In this document: piece after piece, positions 44,486-52,795 of the stretch | Position numbering within the stretch: the first letter of the stretch is position 1 | Layout: the number at the start of each line of letters is the position of its first letter | From: an uncultured bacterium | GTDB taxonomy: Bacteria; Bacillota; Clostridia; UBA1381 | Assembly (NCBI GenBank): GCA_905215805.1 | Contig: CAJMRL010000002.1 | Location: forward strand, 124,001-188,000 | Length of the DNA: 64,000 nt | Direction of reading: 5' to 3' | The notes under the pieces: generated by a model | Told to the model about the DNA's origin: nothing | The model's database searches: none | The model's input: only the letters and a program-made list of their open reading frames with translations | Made by a program: the position numbers and the translations under genes

Positions 44486-45490
44486 CTATATTTTGTCATT
44501 CGTTTCGAGTTTATCAAGATTTTTTAATATAGCAGAAGTGCGGGTATCCGATAAATTACGTAAATCTTTTTCCAGCATTTCCGTATGTTTTATTGCAGTT
44601 TTTAGAACTTCTGAAAAACGAATAAACTCTGTTTTTATACCCTTTAATGCGTTCCAGACCTCAGTTGATTTTTGCTCGACAGCCAAGGTATGAAAGCCTG
44701 TTTGTAAGGCGTTGAGAAATGCTGCCATTGTTGAGGGACCGGCAAGCATAACATTATATTTTTTTTGGAGCTCTTCTATCATACCTCGGCGTACGGCTTC
44801 ATAATAAAGTCCTTCAAAGGGAAGAAACATTACGGCAAAATCGGTCGTATACGGAGGCTGAATATATTTTTTCCTAATATCGGAAGCTTCTGACATAAAG
44901 CGCTGAACAAGAGCCTTTGCGGCATCATCTATTTCATCTGTATCGCCGCTGTCATAGGCGTCGCAGAGATGATGATACAGAGTAGCGGGAAATTTTGAAT
45001 CTATAGGAAGATAAACCGGTTCATCATATTTGCCGGGCAGCTTTATGGCGAATTCAACCACATTACGGCTTCCGGGAATTGGATAGCAATTTTCCTCATA
45101 CTGTGATTTTGTCATAATATCTTCTAATATATTTCTTAATTGAAGTTCTCCGAGAATACCTCTTGTTTTTACATTTGAAAGTATTTTTTTTAGGTCGTTT
45201 ACATCTGCTGTCAAAGAATACATTTCTCCAACGCTGCGGTTCATTTGTTCAAGACGCTTTGAAACGCTGTCATTCATTCTGTGGAGTTCGTTTCCTATTT
45301 CCGAAATCTGCTTGCTTTGAAGATTTCCTATATCCTGCTGGCTATTTCTTAGCATATTTCCTATCATATGCAATGAGGAAGAATCTTCTTCCGAAGGCTT
45401 ATCAGCTTTTTTTAATGATATTAAAAGATAAAGTACTGCGCATAACAGAAAAATCAGTATTATCAGCAATATTAATATAAGTTTATCCAT
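44486..45490 (-). CDS. rmuC: RmuC family protein
   Basis: 334 residues. One N-terminal membrane helix (LILILLIILIFLLCAVLYLLI), a coiled coil (about 40-100), then the RmuC domain with KTRGILGELQLRNILED, LPIDSKFP and FLPFEGLYYEAVRR. RmuC proteins are nuclease-like and are thought to limit DNA rearrangements such as inversions. GGAGGAGA precedes the ATG. It is shorter than E. coli RmuC (about 475), as in other Firmicutes. Confidence 0.9.
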   Translation of the reverse strand: MDKLILILLIILIFLLCAVLYLLISLKKADKPSEEDSSSLHMIGNMLRNSQQDIGNLQSKQISEIGNELHRMNDSVSKRLEQMNRSVGEMYSLTADVNDLKKILSNVKTRGILGELQLRNILEDIMTKSQYEENCYPIPGSRNVVEFAIKLPGKYDEPVYLPIDSKFPATLYHHLCDAYDSGDTDEIDDAAKALVQRFMSEASDIRKKYIQPPYTTDFAVMFLPFEGLYYEAVRRGMIEELQKKYNVMLAGPSTMAAFLNALQTGFHTLAVEQKSTEVWNALKGIKTEFIRFSEVLKTAIKHTEMLEKDLRNLSDTRTSAILKNLDKLETNDKI

Positions 45491-45588
45491 ATTATCTCCT
45501 CCATTTCATTTTTTATTATAACACAAACTTTATTTGAATGCAATGTAAATGAATAAATAGAAAGTAGAGTGAGTTTAAAATAAATTAA

Positions 45589-45617
45589 TCATAAAATTAT
45601 TATAACCGGCATAATAT
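45589..45617 (+). promoter_or_regulatory. Candidate sigma-E-type promoter of the sipL-like gene
   Basis: TCATAAA at 45589-45595 fits the -35 of mother-cell sigma-E fully, and CATAATAT at 45610-45617 after a 14-base spacer fits six of eight -10 positions. No good housekeeping promoter is present. Confidence 0.4.
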
Positions 45618-45698
45618 TAAATATGAGATTCAGGGCGTATGCACGGAGAGAATAGGTACTGCTGTGTAAATGACGTCCGTTAAAATGTGGAGGTTGCT

Positions 45699-47225
45699 AT
45701 GGAGCTTATAAAGGAAACAGTAAAGCTTGCCCAAAGCGTGTACAAGGGTGAAACTCAGGTTATGTCTGATGGGGATATAACCGTTCCGGATATAAAGCCT
45801 GATATATTGAAGCTTCTTCAGGTTGATGCAGTATCATGTATAACAGAAACAGAAGTATATGATGGCAGGTTGGATATACGCGGAAAGGTATATATTACTA
45901 TTTTGTACATACCGGACAGAGATGGGGAAAAAATCAGAAGCGTTGACGAGGTATTTGAGTTTTCACATAAGGTAGAAAACCGCAATATCTGTGCCGGTAT
46001 GGAGGCGGATGTAATATCCAATGTTATAAGAGTGGAGTTTTCAGCTGTAAATTCAAGAAGGGTGAGAATAAAAGCAATAATTGGATTGGATTATGAGATC
46101 TTGGGAATAAACGAAATAGAGATACCCTCGGGAATGCCTGAAGAGGCTCAGATCAAGACAGAAACAGTAAAGCTAAGAAATTCGGTTGAATTTAGTACAC
46201 ATGAATTTAATGTAAGAGAAAAGATAGAAATTCCGGGAGGGCAGCCAGCGATCAATGAGATACTGAAAACTGATGTAAGGATTTCAGATACAGACTATAA
46301 AACCGTTTCCGGAAAAATTGTTATAAAAGGAGTAGTAGGGGTATGCGCATTGTATACCGATGACAACCTTGATATAAAATTTACAGAGGCAGAGCTGCCG
46401 TTTACGGAAGTATTTGATGCACCTGAGGTGAGTGATGATACAATATGTGATATAGAATACTCTGTATGCTCCATACAAAGCAATGTGGAAGAGGACAGTG
46501 ACGGAGAACGTACGGTAATAGGCTTTGATATACTTATAAAGTCAAGAATAAAAGGTGAAGAAGAAGTAGAAATCGAAATGATAACCGACTGCTATATTCC
46601 CAGAGAAAAGACTGTTATAAAAGCTGCTGCTGTTGAAACGGAAGAATATTCGGCCACTCCATCGGTGCAGAATACTATAAGAGAGGTAATAGAATTTCCT
46701 GACGGAATGCCTCCGGTATCGGGCATATATAATGTAATAACAAGAGCGTATGTTACAAAAGCTCAGATACAGGGAGGAAAATTACAGTGTGAAGGCAAGA
46801 CAGAGGCATATATATTGTATATTTCAGAAAGCAATGACAATCCGGTTTATAGCTTGAAAAAGGAATTGCCGTTTTCATATATGCTTGAATGCGAAGGAGC
46901 GCCGGAGGATGCGGAGCCGAGAATACAGGCAGAAATACGTCATACAAGCTATAATCTTAATGCTGCCGGAGAGGCCGAGCTAAGATGTATATTGTCACTG
47001 AGTGCGAATATAATAAATAAAAGAAAGATAAATGTAATTGAATCGGTGGAAACGGATGACAGCAAAGAAATAAAAAACGGTATTGTTATATATTTTGTTC
47101 AGAATGGCGACACTCTCTGGAATATTGCTAAGCATTATGGAGTACCGTATGAAGAGATATTAGAATTTAATAAGCTCGAAGACGAAGGAAAAATTTATCC
47201 GGGACAGAGACTTTTTATACCATAA
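45699..47225 (+). CDS. sipL: SipL-like spore coat morphogenesis protein (SPOCS and LysM domains)
   Basis: 508 residues made of repeated DUF3794 (SPOCS) beta-rich modules, recognisable by ITVPDIKPDILKLLQVDA at the start and by recurring GKV-YITILYI-type strands, and a C-terminal LysM domain (about 460-508, VQNGDTLWNIAKHYGVPYEEI split here). This matches C. difficile SipL, which binds SpoIVA through its LysM domain and helps the coat encase the forespore. No signal peptide is present, as expected for a mother-cell protein. The ATG at 45699 follows GGAGG by 5 bases. It is a single-gene unit. Confidence 0.85.
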   Translation: MELIKETVKLAQSVYKGETQVMSDGDITVPDIKPDILKLLQVDAVSCITETEVYDGRLDIRGKVYITILYIPDRDGEKIRSVDEVFEFSHKVENRNICAGMEADVISNVIRVEFSAVNSRRVRIKAIIGLDYEILGINEIEIPSGMPEEAQIKTETVKLRNSVEFSTHEFNVREKIEIPGGQPAINEILKTDVRISDTDYKTVSGKIVIKGVVGVCALYTDDNLDIKFTEAELPFTEVFDAPEVSDDTICDIEYSVCSIQSNVEEDSDGERTVIGFDILIKSRIKGEEEVEIEMITDCYIPREKTVIKAAAVETEEYSATPSVQNTIREVIEFPDGMPPVSGIYNVITRAYVTKAQIQGGKLQCEGKTEAYILYISESNDNPVYSLKKELPFSYMLECEGAPEDAEPRIQAEIRHTSYNLNAAGEAELRCILSLSANIINKRKINVIESVETDDSKEIKNGIVIYFVQNGDTLWNIAKHYGVPYEEILEFNKLEDEGKIYPGQRLFIP

Positions 47226-47248
47226 ATATATAATAAGAAATATATAAC

Positions 47249-47280
47249 AAGGGGACGGAATATGCAATACCGTCCCTTTA
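47249..47280 (+). terminator. Terminator after the sipL-like gene
   Basis: AAGGGGACGG (47249-47258) and CCGTCCCTTT (47270-47279), one wobble or mismatch at the base. Confidence 0.75.
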
Positions 47281-47620
47281 TCAATGAAATGAATATTATT
47301 TTTCTTAATAAAAAATTCATGTTATGTTCAAATAAATTTTAAATAAATTTAAGGAAAATTTTAAAAAATGTAGTATTTATGCGGGTTTGTAAGAACGTGT
47401 AACAAAATATAAAAAATAAATATATGAAATAATTATGAAATATTTCATGAAATCAATTGCATGAAATTCACAAAGGAGGGAAAAAAACGAAAAAAAATTA
47501 CGTGCAATTATACCGAAGTTTGAAGAAGCGTCTTGACATTGCGGCGGGATAATGGTAACATTGGGACAAGATAACGATGGGTTATCTGAATATAGTGCCT
47601 GCACGAAAGGAAGTATTGTT
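47281..47620. other. AT-rich intergenic region before the second HPr-like gene
   Basis: 340 bases without a confident gene. It contains four copies of ATGAAAT at 47424, 47435, 47447 and 47461, about one helical turn apart, the second and third forming the palindrome ATGAAATATTTCAT (47435-47448). Next come an AAAGGAGG (47472-47479) followed by a 21-residue frame beginning with ACG (47487-47552), then the HPr promoter and a small hairpin (AGATAAC...GTTATCT, about 47570-47588). Confidence 0.6.
47533..47561 (+). promoter_or_regulatory. Promoter of the second HPr-like gene
   Basis: TTGACA at 47533-47538, 17 bases, TAACAT at 47556-47561 with extended TGG. Confidence 0.7.
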
Positions 47621-47878
47621 ATGAGAAAATTAGATCACACAGTATCAAATGTTCCGGGTGTACACGCGATGTCGGCAAATCAGCTTGTAAACACGGCACA
47701 GCAGTTTAAGAGTTCAATTGTTATTACAAGCGGAATGACTATGGCAAATATGAAGAGTCTTTTTTCGGTAGTAACTCTTGGAATCAAAAAGGGAGATAAA
47801 ATAAGTATTACGGTGAATGGTTCTGATGAAGATACAGCCGTAGATGCTTTGAAAGAATATCTTAATGAGAATATATAA
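47621..47878 (+). CDS. HPr-like phosphocarrier with altered active-site loop
   Basis: 85 residues of the HPr fold. His15 is at its canonical place (PGVHAMSAN), but the following Arg17 and Pro18 of the invariant HARP motif are Met and Ser. The regulatory Ser46 site is present as MKSLFSVVTLG, followed by KGDKISITVNGSDEDTAVDAL. It could be phosphorylated at either site, but loss of Arg17 should weaken transfer from enzyme I. It has its own promoter and ends in a hairpin. No ptsI or other PTS gene is near. The ATG follows GAAAGGA; the longer frame upstream is leader. Confidence 0.8.
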   Translation: MRKLDHTVSNVPGVHAMSANQLVNTAQQFKSSIVITSGMTMANMKSLFSVVTLGIKKGDKISITVNGSDEDTAVDALKEYLNENI

Positions 47879-47922
47879 TAAATATGTCCCCTCTTTAGAA
47901 TTTAAATAAATTATGATTGATT

Positions 47923-47958
47923 ACTAATACCTCCGTGAAAAGATACGGAGGTATTAGT
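47923..47958 (+). terminator. Hairpin after the second HPr-like gene
   Basis: Perfect 13-base arms ACTAATACCTCCG (47923-47935) and 47946-47958. There is no strong T run, so it may stabilise the mRNA end as much as terminate. Confidence 0.65.
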
Positions 47959-48033
47959 ATATTATATGAATCGATGTGCTCAAATATGCAAGAAGGTCAC
48001 TATAATTTTTTTGAGAAACCGAAATATAAAATA

Positions 48034-48062
48034 TTGACATTCGAGTATAAAAATGATATTAT
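48034..48062 (+). promoter_or_regulatory. galM promoter
   Basis: TTGACA at 48034-48039, 17 bases, TATTAT at 48057-48062. Confidence 0.8.
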
Positions 48063-48102
48063 TATAGATAGTAAATATTTTATATAAACGGAGGATATAA
48101 AA

Positions 48103-49152
48103 ATGGCTATAACAAAGAAAATGTACGGTACAACACCCGATGGTGAGAGTGTATATGAATATACACTTGATAATAATAACGGAATGTCTGTTGTTATAAT
48201 AAACTATGGAGGTATTATCACAAATCTTTATGTGACCGATAAAAACGGGGTAAAGACTGATGTTGTTTTGGGACGTGAGAATCTTGAGCAATATCTCAAA
48301 AATGACGGATACCTTGGAGCATTGATAGGCAGACATGCAAACAGAATAAAGAAGGGTGTGTTTGAGCTTAACGGCAAGGAGTATCATGTCGGAATCAACG
48401 AGGGCGCAAACAGCCTGCACGGCGGCGTACACGGCTTTGATCAAAAGGTGTGGGATGCGATAGAGGAAGGAACTGACAGTGAGCCGTCTCTTGTTCTTTC
48501 GATAACATCAGATGACGGAGAGGAGGGCTTTCCCGGAAATCTGGATGTTACTGTTACATATACACTTACAAAGAATAATTCGCTTATTATAAATTATAAG
48601 GCAAAGAGCGACGCCGATACAGTATGCAATATGACAAATCACAGCTATTTTAATCTGGCAGGACATGACAGCGGTGTTATCGATGCCCAGGTTCTTTGGA
48701 TTAATTCATCGTTCTATACTCCGAATGACAGTGAGGGAATGCCGACAGGCGAGGTTTTGAGCGTCGCAGGAACTCCTTTTGATTATAGGGCTCCGAAGCC
48801 GATAGGACAGGATATAGCCGCTGATTTTGAACAAATACAGATGTATAATGGATTTGACCATAATTATATGATTTCAGGCCGCGGCTACAGAAAGGCTGCT
48901 GAAGCAAAGTGCCTTGAGAATGGAATTGGTATGGAGGTATATACCGACCAGCCTGCAATGCAGCTTTATACATCGAACGGACTGCCGGAGGGAATATATA
49001 AAAACGGCGCGGAATATAAAATTCATCAGGCATTCTGCCTTGAGACACAGTGTGTTCCGAATGCGATGGAGTTCTCGCATTATCCCGGACCGGTGCTTAA
49101 AAAGAAACAGGTATATGATACAACAACTGAATATAAATTTACGGTAGAATAA
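48103..49152 (+). CDS. galM: Aldose 1-epimerase
   Basis: 349 residues; interconverts alpha and beta anomers of hexoses. The active site shows LIGRHANRIKKGVF, NSLHGGVHGFD, the catalytic histidine in NHSYFNLAGH (near 178) and the catalytic glutamate in CLETQCVPN (near 310). The length is typical. ACGGAGG precedes the ATG. It is a single-gene unit without neighbouring galactose genes, so a general role in sugar use is likely. Confidence 0.94.
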   Translation: MAITKKMYGTTPDGESVYEYTLDNNNGMSVVIINYGGIITNLYVTDKNGVKTDVVLGRENLEQYLKNDGYLGALIGRHANRIKKGVFELNGKEYHVGINEGANSLHGGVHGFDQKVWDAIEEGTDSEPSLVLSITSDDGEEGFPGNLDVTVTYTLTKNNSLIINYKAKSDADTVCNMTNHSYFNLAGHDSGVIDAQVLWINSSFYTPNDSEGMPTGEVLSVAGTPFDYRAPKPIGQDIAADFEQIQMYNGFDHNYMISGRGYRKAAEAKCLENGIGMEVYTDQPAMQLYTSNGLPEGIYKNGAEYKIHQAFCLETQCVPNAMEFSHYPGPVLKKKQVYDTTTEYKFTVE

Positions 49153-49162
49153 AGAATGGATA

Positions 49163-49198
49163 AAAAGCAGACGTTAAATTAAAAGGACGTCTGCTTTT
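49163..49198 (+). terminator. Terminator after galM
   Basis: Perfect 12-base arms AAAAGCAGACGT (49163-49174) and 49187-49198. Confidence 0.85.
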
Positions 49199-49234
49199 AT
49201 GCTAAAAATTTTGTAAAAATATTTGTAAAAACCC

Positions 49235-49263
49235 TTGACAAACAGCTCAGAATATGGTATCCT
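49235..49263 (+). promoter_or_regulatory. rplU-rpmA promoter
   Basis: TTGACA at 49235-49240, 17 bases, TATCCT at 49258-49263 with extended TGG. Confidence 0.75.
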
Positions 49264-49271
49264 ATAAAAGA

Positions 49272-49345
49272 TGTGACCGCATAGACCGGGTTATAAATCC
49301 AAATAAAAGGTACCCTTGATAGCGTGTCCTCGATATAATATGAGG
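49272..49345 (+). promoter_or_regulatory. L21 leader RNA
   Basis: The rplU leader has a stem GACCGC with GCG-T-GTC (about 49275-49328) enclosing CCGGGT and GGTACCC, then the ribosome site. An L21 leader is known from Firmicutes at this position. Sequence resemblance is from memory and the fold was done by eye. Confidence 0.5.
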
Positions 49346-49358
49346 AGGTGTTTTTATA

Positions 49359-49670
49359 ATGTATGCAGTAATCGTAACAGGCGGAAAGCAGTATAAGGTT
49401 TCAGAGGGAGATACTCTTTTTATCGAGAAGCTCAATGCTGAGGAAGGCGCGGCAGTTACTTTTGATCAGGTTCTCGTTGCAGGCGAGGGTGAGAATGTAA
49501 AGGTAGGCGCTCCGACAGTAGAGGGAGCAACTGTTGAGGCTAAGGTTGTAAAGAACGGCAGATCCAAGAAGATTTACGTGTTCAAAATGAAGAGAAAGAA
49601 GAACTACAGACGTAAGCAGGGTCACAGACAGCCGTTTACTAAGGTAGAGATAACAAAGATCAATGCGTAA
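49359..49670 (+). CDS. rplU: Ribosomal protein L21
   Basis: 103 residues. [18 protein letters not shown] at the start and [21 protein letters not shown] at the end (cut here to its parts) are hallmark blocks. GGAGG precedes the ATG. The next gene, rpmA, follows after 42 bases; the ysxB/prp protease gene that usually lies between them in Firmicutes is absent. Confidence 0.96.
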   Translation: MYAVIVTGGKQYKVSEGDTLFIEKLNAEEGAAVTFDQVLVAGEGENVKVGAPTVEGATVEAKVVKNGRSKKIYVFKMKRKKNYRRKQGHRQPFTKVEITKINA

Positions 49671-49712
49671 TCAGCTTATAAGCGATATTTATTGAGAAGC
49701 GAGGTGTTTTAA

Positions 49713-49970
49713 ATGGCTCATAAAAAAGGTATGGGTAGTACAAAGAACGGTCGTGACAGTGAATCGAAGAGACTCGGAGCTAAGAGAGCAGACGGTCAGT
49801 TTGTACTCGCAGGCAACATTCTTGTAAGACAGAGAGGAACAAAGATTCATCCGGGAAACAATGTAGGTATCGGCTCTGATGACACATTGTTTGCTTTGAT
49901 CGACGGAAATGTTAAGTTTGAGAGAAAGGGCAGAAACAGAACACAGTGCAGTGTTTATGCCGCTGAATAA
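49713..49970 (+). CDS. rpmA: Ribosomal protein L27
   Basis: 85 residues, [20 protein letters not shown] at the start. Most Firmicutes make L27 with a 9-residue N-terminal extension ending in FFA or LFA that the Prp protease must remove. Here the mature form is encoded directly: the ATG sits at the processed end and is preceded by GAGGTG. This fits the absence of prp next door. L27 reaches the peptidyl-transferase centre with its N-terminus. Confidence 0.95.
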   Translation: MAHKKGMGSTKNGRDSESKRLGAKRADGQFVLAGNILVRQRGTKIHPGNNVGIGSDDTLFALIDGNVKFERKGRNRTQCSVYAAE

Positions 49971-50055
49971 TTTGACATATTGACTACTTTTCAGGATACA
50001 TAATTAATTTTATGTATCCTGTTTTTTTAAATAATCAAATGCGGGAGGTTGTACC

Positions 50056-51333
50056 ATGTTTATAGATAAAGCGAAAATTTTTATAAAAGCAGGTAACGGC
50101 GGTAACGGGTCGATCCATTTTAGACGTGAGAAATATGTTGCGGCAGGCGGACCTGACGGCGGTGACGGCGGTAAGGGCGGAAATATCATATTTAAGGTTG
50201 AGCTTGGTATGACTACGCTTATGGACTTTAAATATAAAAGAAAATATACAGCGCCGAACGGCGAGGACGGAATGGGAAAGCGTCAAAAAGGGAAGAGCGG
50301 AGAAGATGTAATAATAAAGGTTCCGCAGGGAACGATCATACGCGATTATCAATCGGGAAGAATAATAGCAGATATGTCAGATCCATCAAAGGAGAAGATC
50401 CTCGCAAAGGGCGGCAACGGCGGCTGGGGCAATGCTCATTTTGCAACGGCAGTAAGACAAACTCCGAACTTTGCAAAAAACGGTCAAAAAGGCGATGAAA
50501 GAGAAATAACGCTTGAGCTAAAGCTGCTTGCGGATGTAGGTTTGGCGGGTTTTCCGAATGTAGGAAAGTCTACGCTTCTTTCAAGAACGACAAAGGCAGA
50601 TCCTAAGATCGCTAATTATCATTTTACAACTTTAGAGCCGAATCTCGGAGTGGTTGACCTGGGAGACCACAGAAGCTTTGTAATGGCGGATATTCCCGGT
50701 CTTATAGAAGGCGCTTCAGAGGGAGTTGGTCTTGGACATGAATTTTTAAAGCATATAGAGAGAACAAGACTGCTTATACATGTTGTAGATGTGTCGGGAA
50801 TAGAGGGAAGAAATCCTATTGAGGATTTTGATATCATAAACAGCGAGCTGAAAAAGTATGATATGGAGCTTGAAGAGAGACCTATGATAGTAGCCGCAAA
50901 TAAAACCGATATAATCCAAGACGAGGATATGTACAGAGAGTTTGTAGAAGAAATGGAAAGCCGCGGATATAAGGTGTTCTCCATAAGTGCCGCTACAGGG
51001 CAGGGAGTGGATGAGCTGATGAAATATACCTATCAGGAGCTTTCAAAGCTGCCTCCGATGATTGTTTTTGAGCCTGAAATGGATATTGAGGAAGAAGAAT
51101 ATATCATGGACGAAAAAGGCTTTGAGATTACTAAGGAGGATGACGCATACAGAGTAAGCGGACCTTGGATCGAGGCAGTAGGCGGAAGTGTCAATTTCGA
51201 TGATAATGAAAGCTTGTCATATTTCCAGAGAGCGCTTCTTAATCATGGCGTTATAGAGGAGCTGATAGAAGCCGGAGTTCAGGAGGGAGATACTGTCAGA
51301 ATCGGCGATCTTGCCTTTGACTTTGTATATTAA
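50056..51333 (+). CDS. obgE: GTPase ObgE/CgtA
   Basis: 425 residues. The glycine-rich Obg fold covers 1-158 (AGNGGNGSIHFRREKYVAAG split, GGPDGGDGGKGGN). The GTPase has G1 GFPNVGKST (about 166-174), G3 DIPGL, and G4 NKTD. A C-terminal OCT domain (about 350-425) is typical of Gram-positive Obg. It acts in 50S assembly, stress and, in Bacillus, in entry into sporulation. rplU-rpmA-obgE is a conserved order. Confidence 0.96.
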   Translation: MFIDKAKIFIKAGNGGNGSIHFRREKYVAAGGPDGGDGGKGGNIIFKVELGMTTLMDFKYKRKYTAPNGEDGMGKRQKGKSGEDVIIKVPQGTIIRDYQSGRIIADMSDPSKEKILAKGGNGGWGNAHFATAVRQTPNFAKNGQKGDEREITLELKLLADVGLAGFPNVGKSTLLSRTTKADPKIANYHFTTLEPNLGVVDLGDHRSFVMADIPGLIEGASEGVGLGHEFLKHIERTRLLIHVVDVSGIEGRNPIEDFDIINSELKKYDMELEERPMIVAANKTDIIQDEDMYREFVEEMESRGYKVFSISAATGQGVDELMKYTYQELSKLPPMIVFEPEMDIEEEEYIMDEKGFEITKEDDAYRVSGPWIEAVGGSVNFDDNESLSYFQRALLNHGVIEELIEAGVQEGDTVRIGDLAFDFVY

Positions 51334-51412
51334 TCAGAGTTAAAACTATATATTTTGTTGTAATCGTTAGCAGAGGCAAACAAAAGAAGTTTAATTTTGT
51401 GTATTTTATATA

Positions 51413-51441
51413 TTGCAAAACTAGTGAAAAAAGAGTAGAAT
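51413..51441 (+). promoter_or_regulatory. dapL promoter
   Basis: TTGCAA at 51413-51418, 17 bases, TAGAAT at 51436-51441. Confidence 0.65.
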
Positions 51442-51482
51442 GATATTAGTTTGGTAAATAATATTATGAAAGGGTCCCGATA

Positions 51483-52688
51483 ATGGCTAAAATAAACGAA
51501 AATTATAATAAGCTTCCGGGAAGTTACCTTTTTTCAACAATAGCAAAAAAGGTTGCGGCTTATCAGACGGCCCATCCCGATAAAGAAATAATTAAAATGG
51601 GTATCGGCGATGTTACAAGACCGCTTGTGCCTGCTGTAATCGAGGCAATGCACAAGGCTGTTGATGAAATGGGAACAGCTGAAGGCTTTCATGGGTATGG
51701 TCCTGAGCAGGGATACGATTTCCTCAGAAATAAAATTGTTGAAAAGGATTATGCCGGTCTCGGAATAGAAGCAGATGAGATTTTTGTGTCAGACGGCGCA
51801 AAATCCGATTGCGGAAATATTGGCGATATTTTTGATGTAAATAATAAGGTTGCGGTGTGCGACCCTGTATATCCGGTTTATGTTGATACAAACGCAATGG
51901 CGGGAAGAGCCGGAGATTATATAAATAATCATTGGTCAAATCTTTATTATATGCCTTGTACTGCGGAAAACGGTTTTATGCCGGAGCTTCCGAAGGAAAA
52001 GGTGGATATGATATACCTTTGTTTCCCGAACAATCCGACAGGAGTTGCGGCTACAAAAGAGCAGCTCAAGGTTTGGGTTGATTATGCGAAGGAAAACGGC
52101 AGCGTTATTCTGTTCGATAGTGCATATGAAGCGTTTATAACAGAATCCGATGTCCCTCATTCGATTTATGAGATAGAGGGAGCAAAGGAAGTTGCTATCG
52201 AGTTCAGAAGCTTTTCAAAAACTGCCGGCTTTACGGGAACAAGATGTGCATATACAGTTGTTCCAAAGGCTCTTGTAGTAAATGGAACATCATTGAACGC
52301 TCTTTGGAACAGAAGACAGTGTACAAAGTTTAACGGAGTACCGTATATAATTCAAAAGGGCGCGGAGGCTGTTTACAGTGACGAGGGTCATAAACAGATA
52401 AGAGAGAATATTGAATATTATCTTGAAAATGCAAAGATAATACGCAATGCGCTGTCAGATGCAGGAGTTGAGGTATACGGCGGCGTCAATTCACCCTATG
52501 TTTGGGCAAAAACTCCGGATGGAATGAAATCCTGGGATTTCTTTGATAAGCTTCTTGAAGAAGCTAATGTTGTCACGACACCCGGTGAAGGTTTTGGCCC
52601 GAGCGGCGAAGGATATATAAGATTTACAGCTTTTTCTACAAGAGAAAATACTATCAGGGCGATGGAAAGAATAAAATCAATATTGTAA
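51483..52688 (+). CDS. dapL: LL-diaminopimelate aminotransferase
   Basis: 401 residues, PLP-dependent class I/II aminotransferase that turns tetrahydrodipicolinate directly into LL-diaminopimelate, bypassing the acylated intermediates. [15 protein letters not shown] and [13 protein letters not shown] are DapL-specific. The PLP lysine lies in [14 protein letters not shown] (near 238). [10 protein letters not shown] is the usual substrate loop. It supplies lysine and peptidoglycan precursor. GAAAGGG lies before the ATG. It forms its own transcript. Confidence 0.95.
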   Translation: MAKINENYNKLPGSYLFSTIAKKVAAYQTAHPDKEIIKMGIGDVTRPLVPAVIEAMHKAVDEMGTAEGFHGYGPEQGYDFLRNKIVEKDYAGLGIEADEIFVSDGAKSDCGNIGDIFDVNNKVAVCDPVYPVYVDTNAMAGRAGDYINNHWSNLYYMPCTAENGFMPELPKEKVDMIYLCFPNNPTGVAATKEQLKVWVDYAKENGSVILFDSAYEAFITESDVPHSIYEIEGAKEVAIEFRSFSKTAGFTGTRCAYTVVPKALVVNGTSLNALWNRRQCTKFNGVPYIIQKGAEAVYSDEGHKQIRENIEYYLENAKIIRNALSDAGVEVYGGVNSPYVWAKTPDGMKSWDFFDKLLEEANVVTTPGEGFGPSGEGYIRFTAFSTRENTIRAMERIKSIL

Positions 52689-52703
52689 TTAGTTGAAGCA
52701 ATG

Positions 52704-52762
52704 GCGTTTCAGATGTACATACGGAATATTTGTATTCGTGTGTATATTTGAAGCGCTTTTTT
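52704..52762 (+). terminator. Terminator after dapL
   Basis: 20-base arms at 52704-52723 and 52737-52756 pair throughout, with four G-U wobbles, then TTTTTT. Confidence 0.85.
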
Positions 52763-52795
52763 ATCTATTAGGATTCAGAGAGGATGGAGGTAAAT

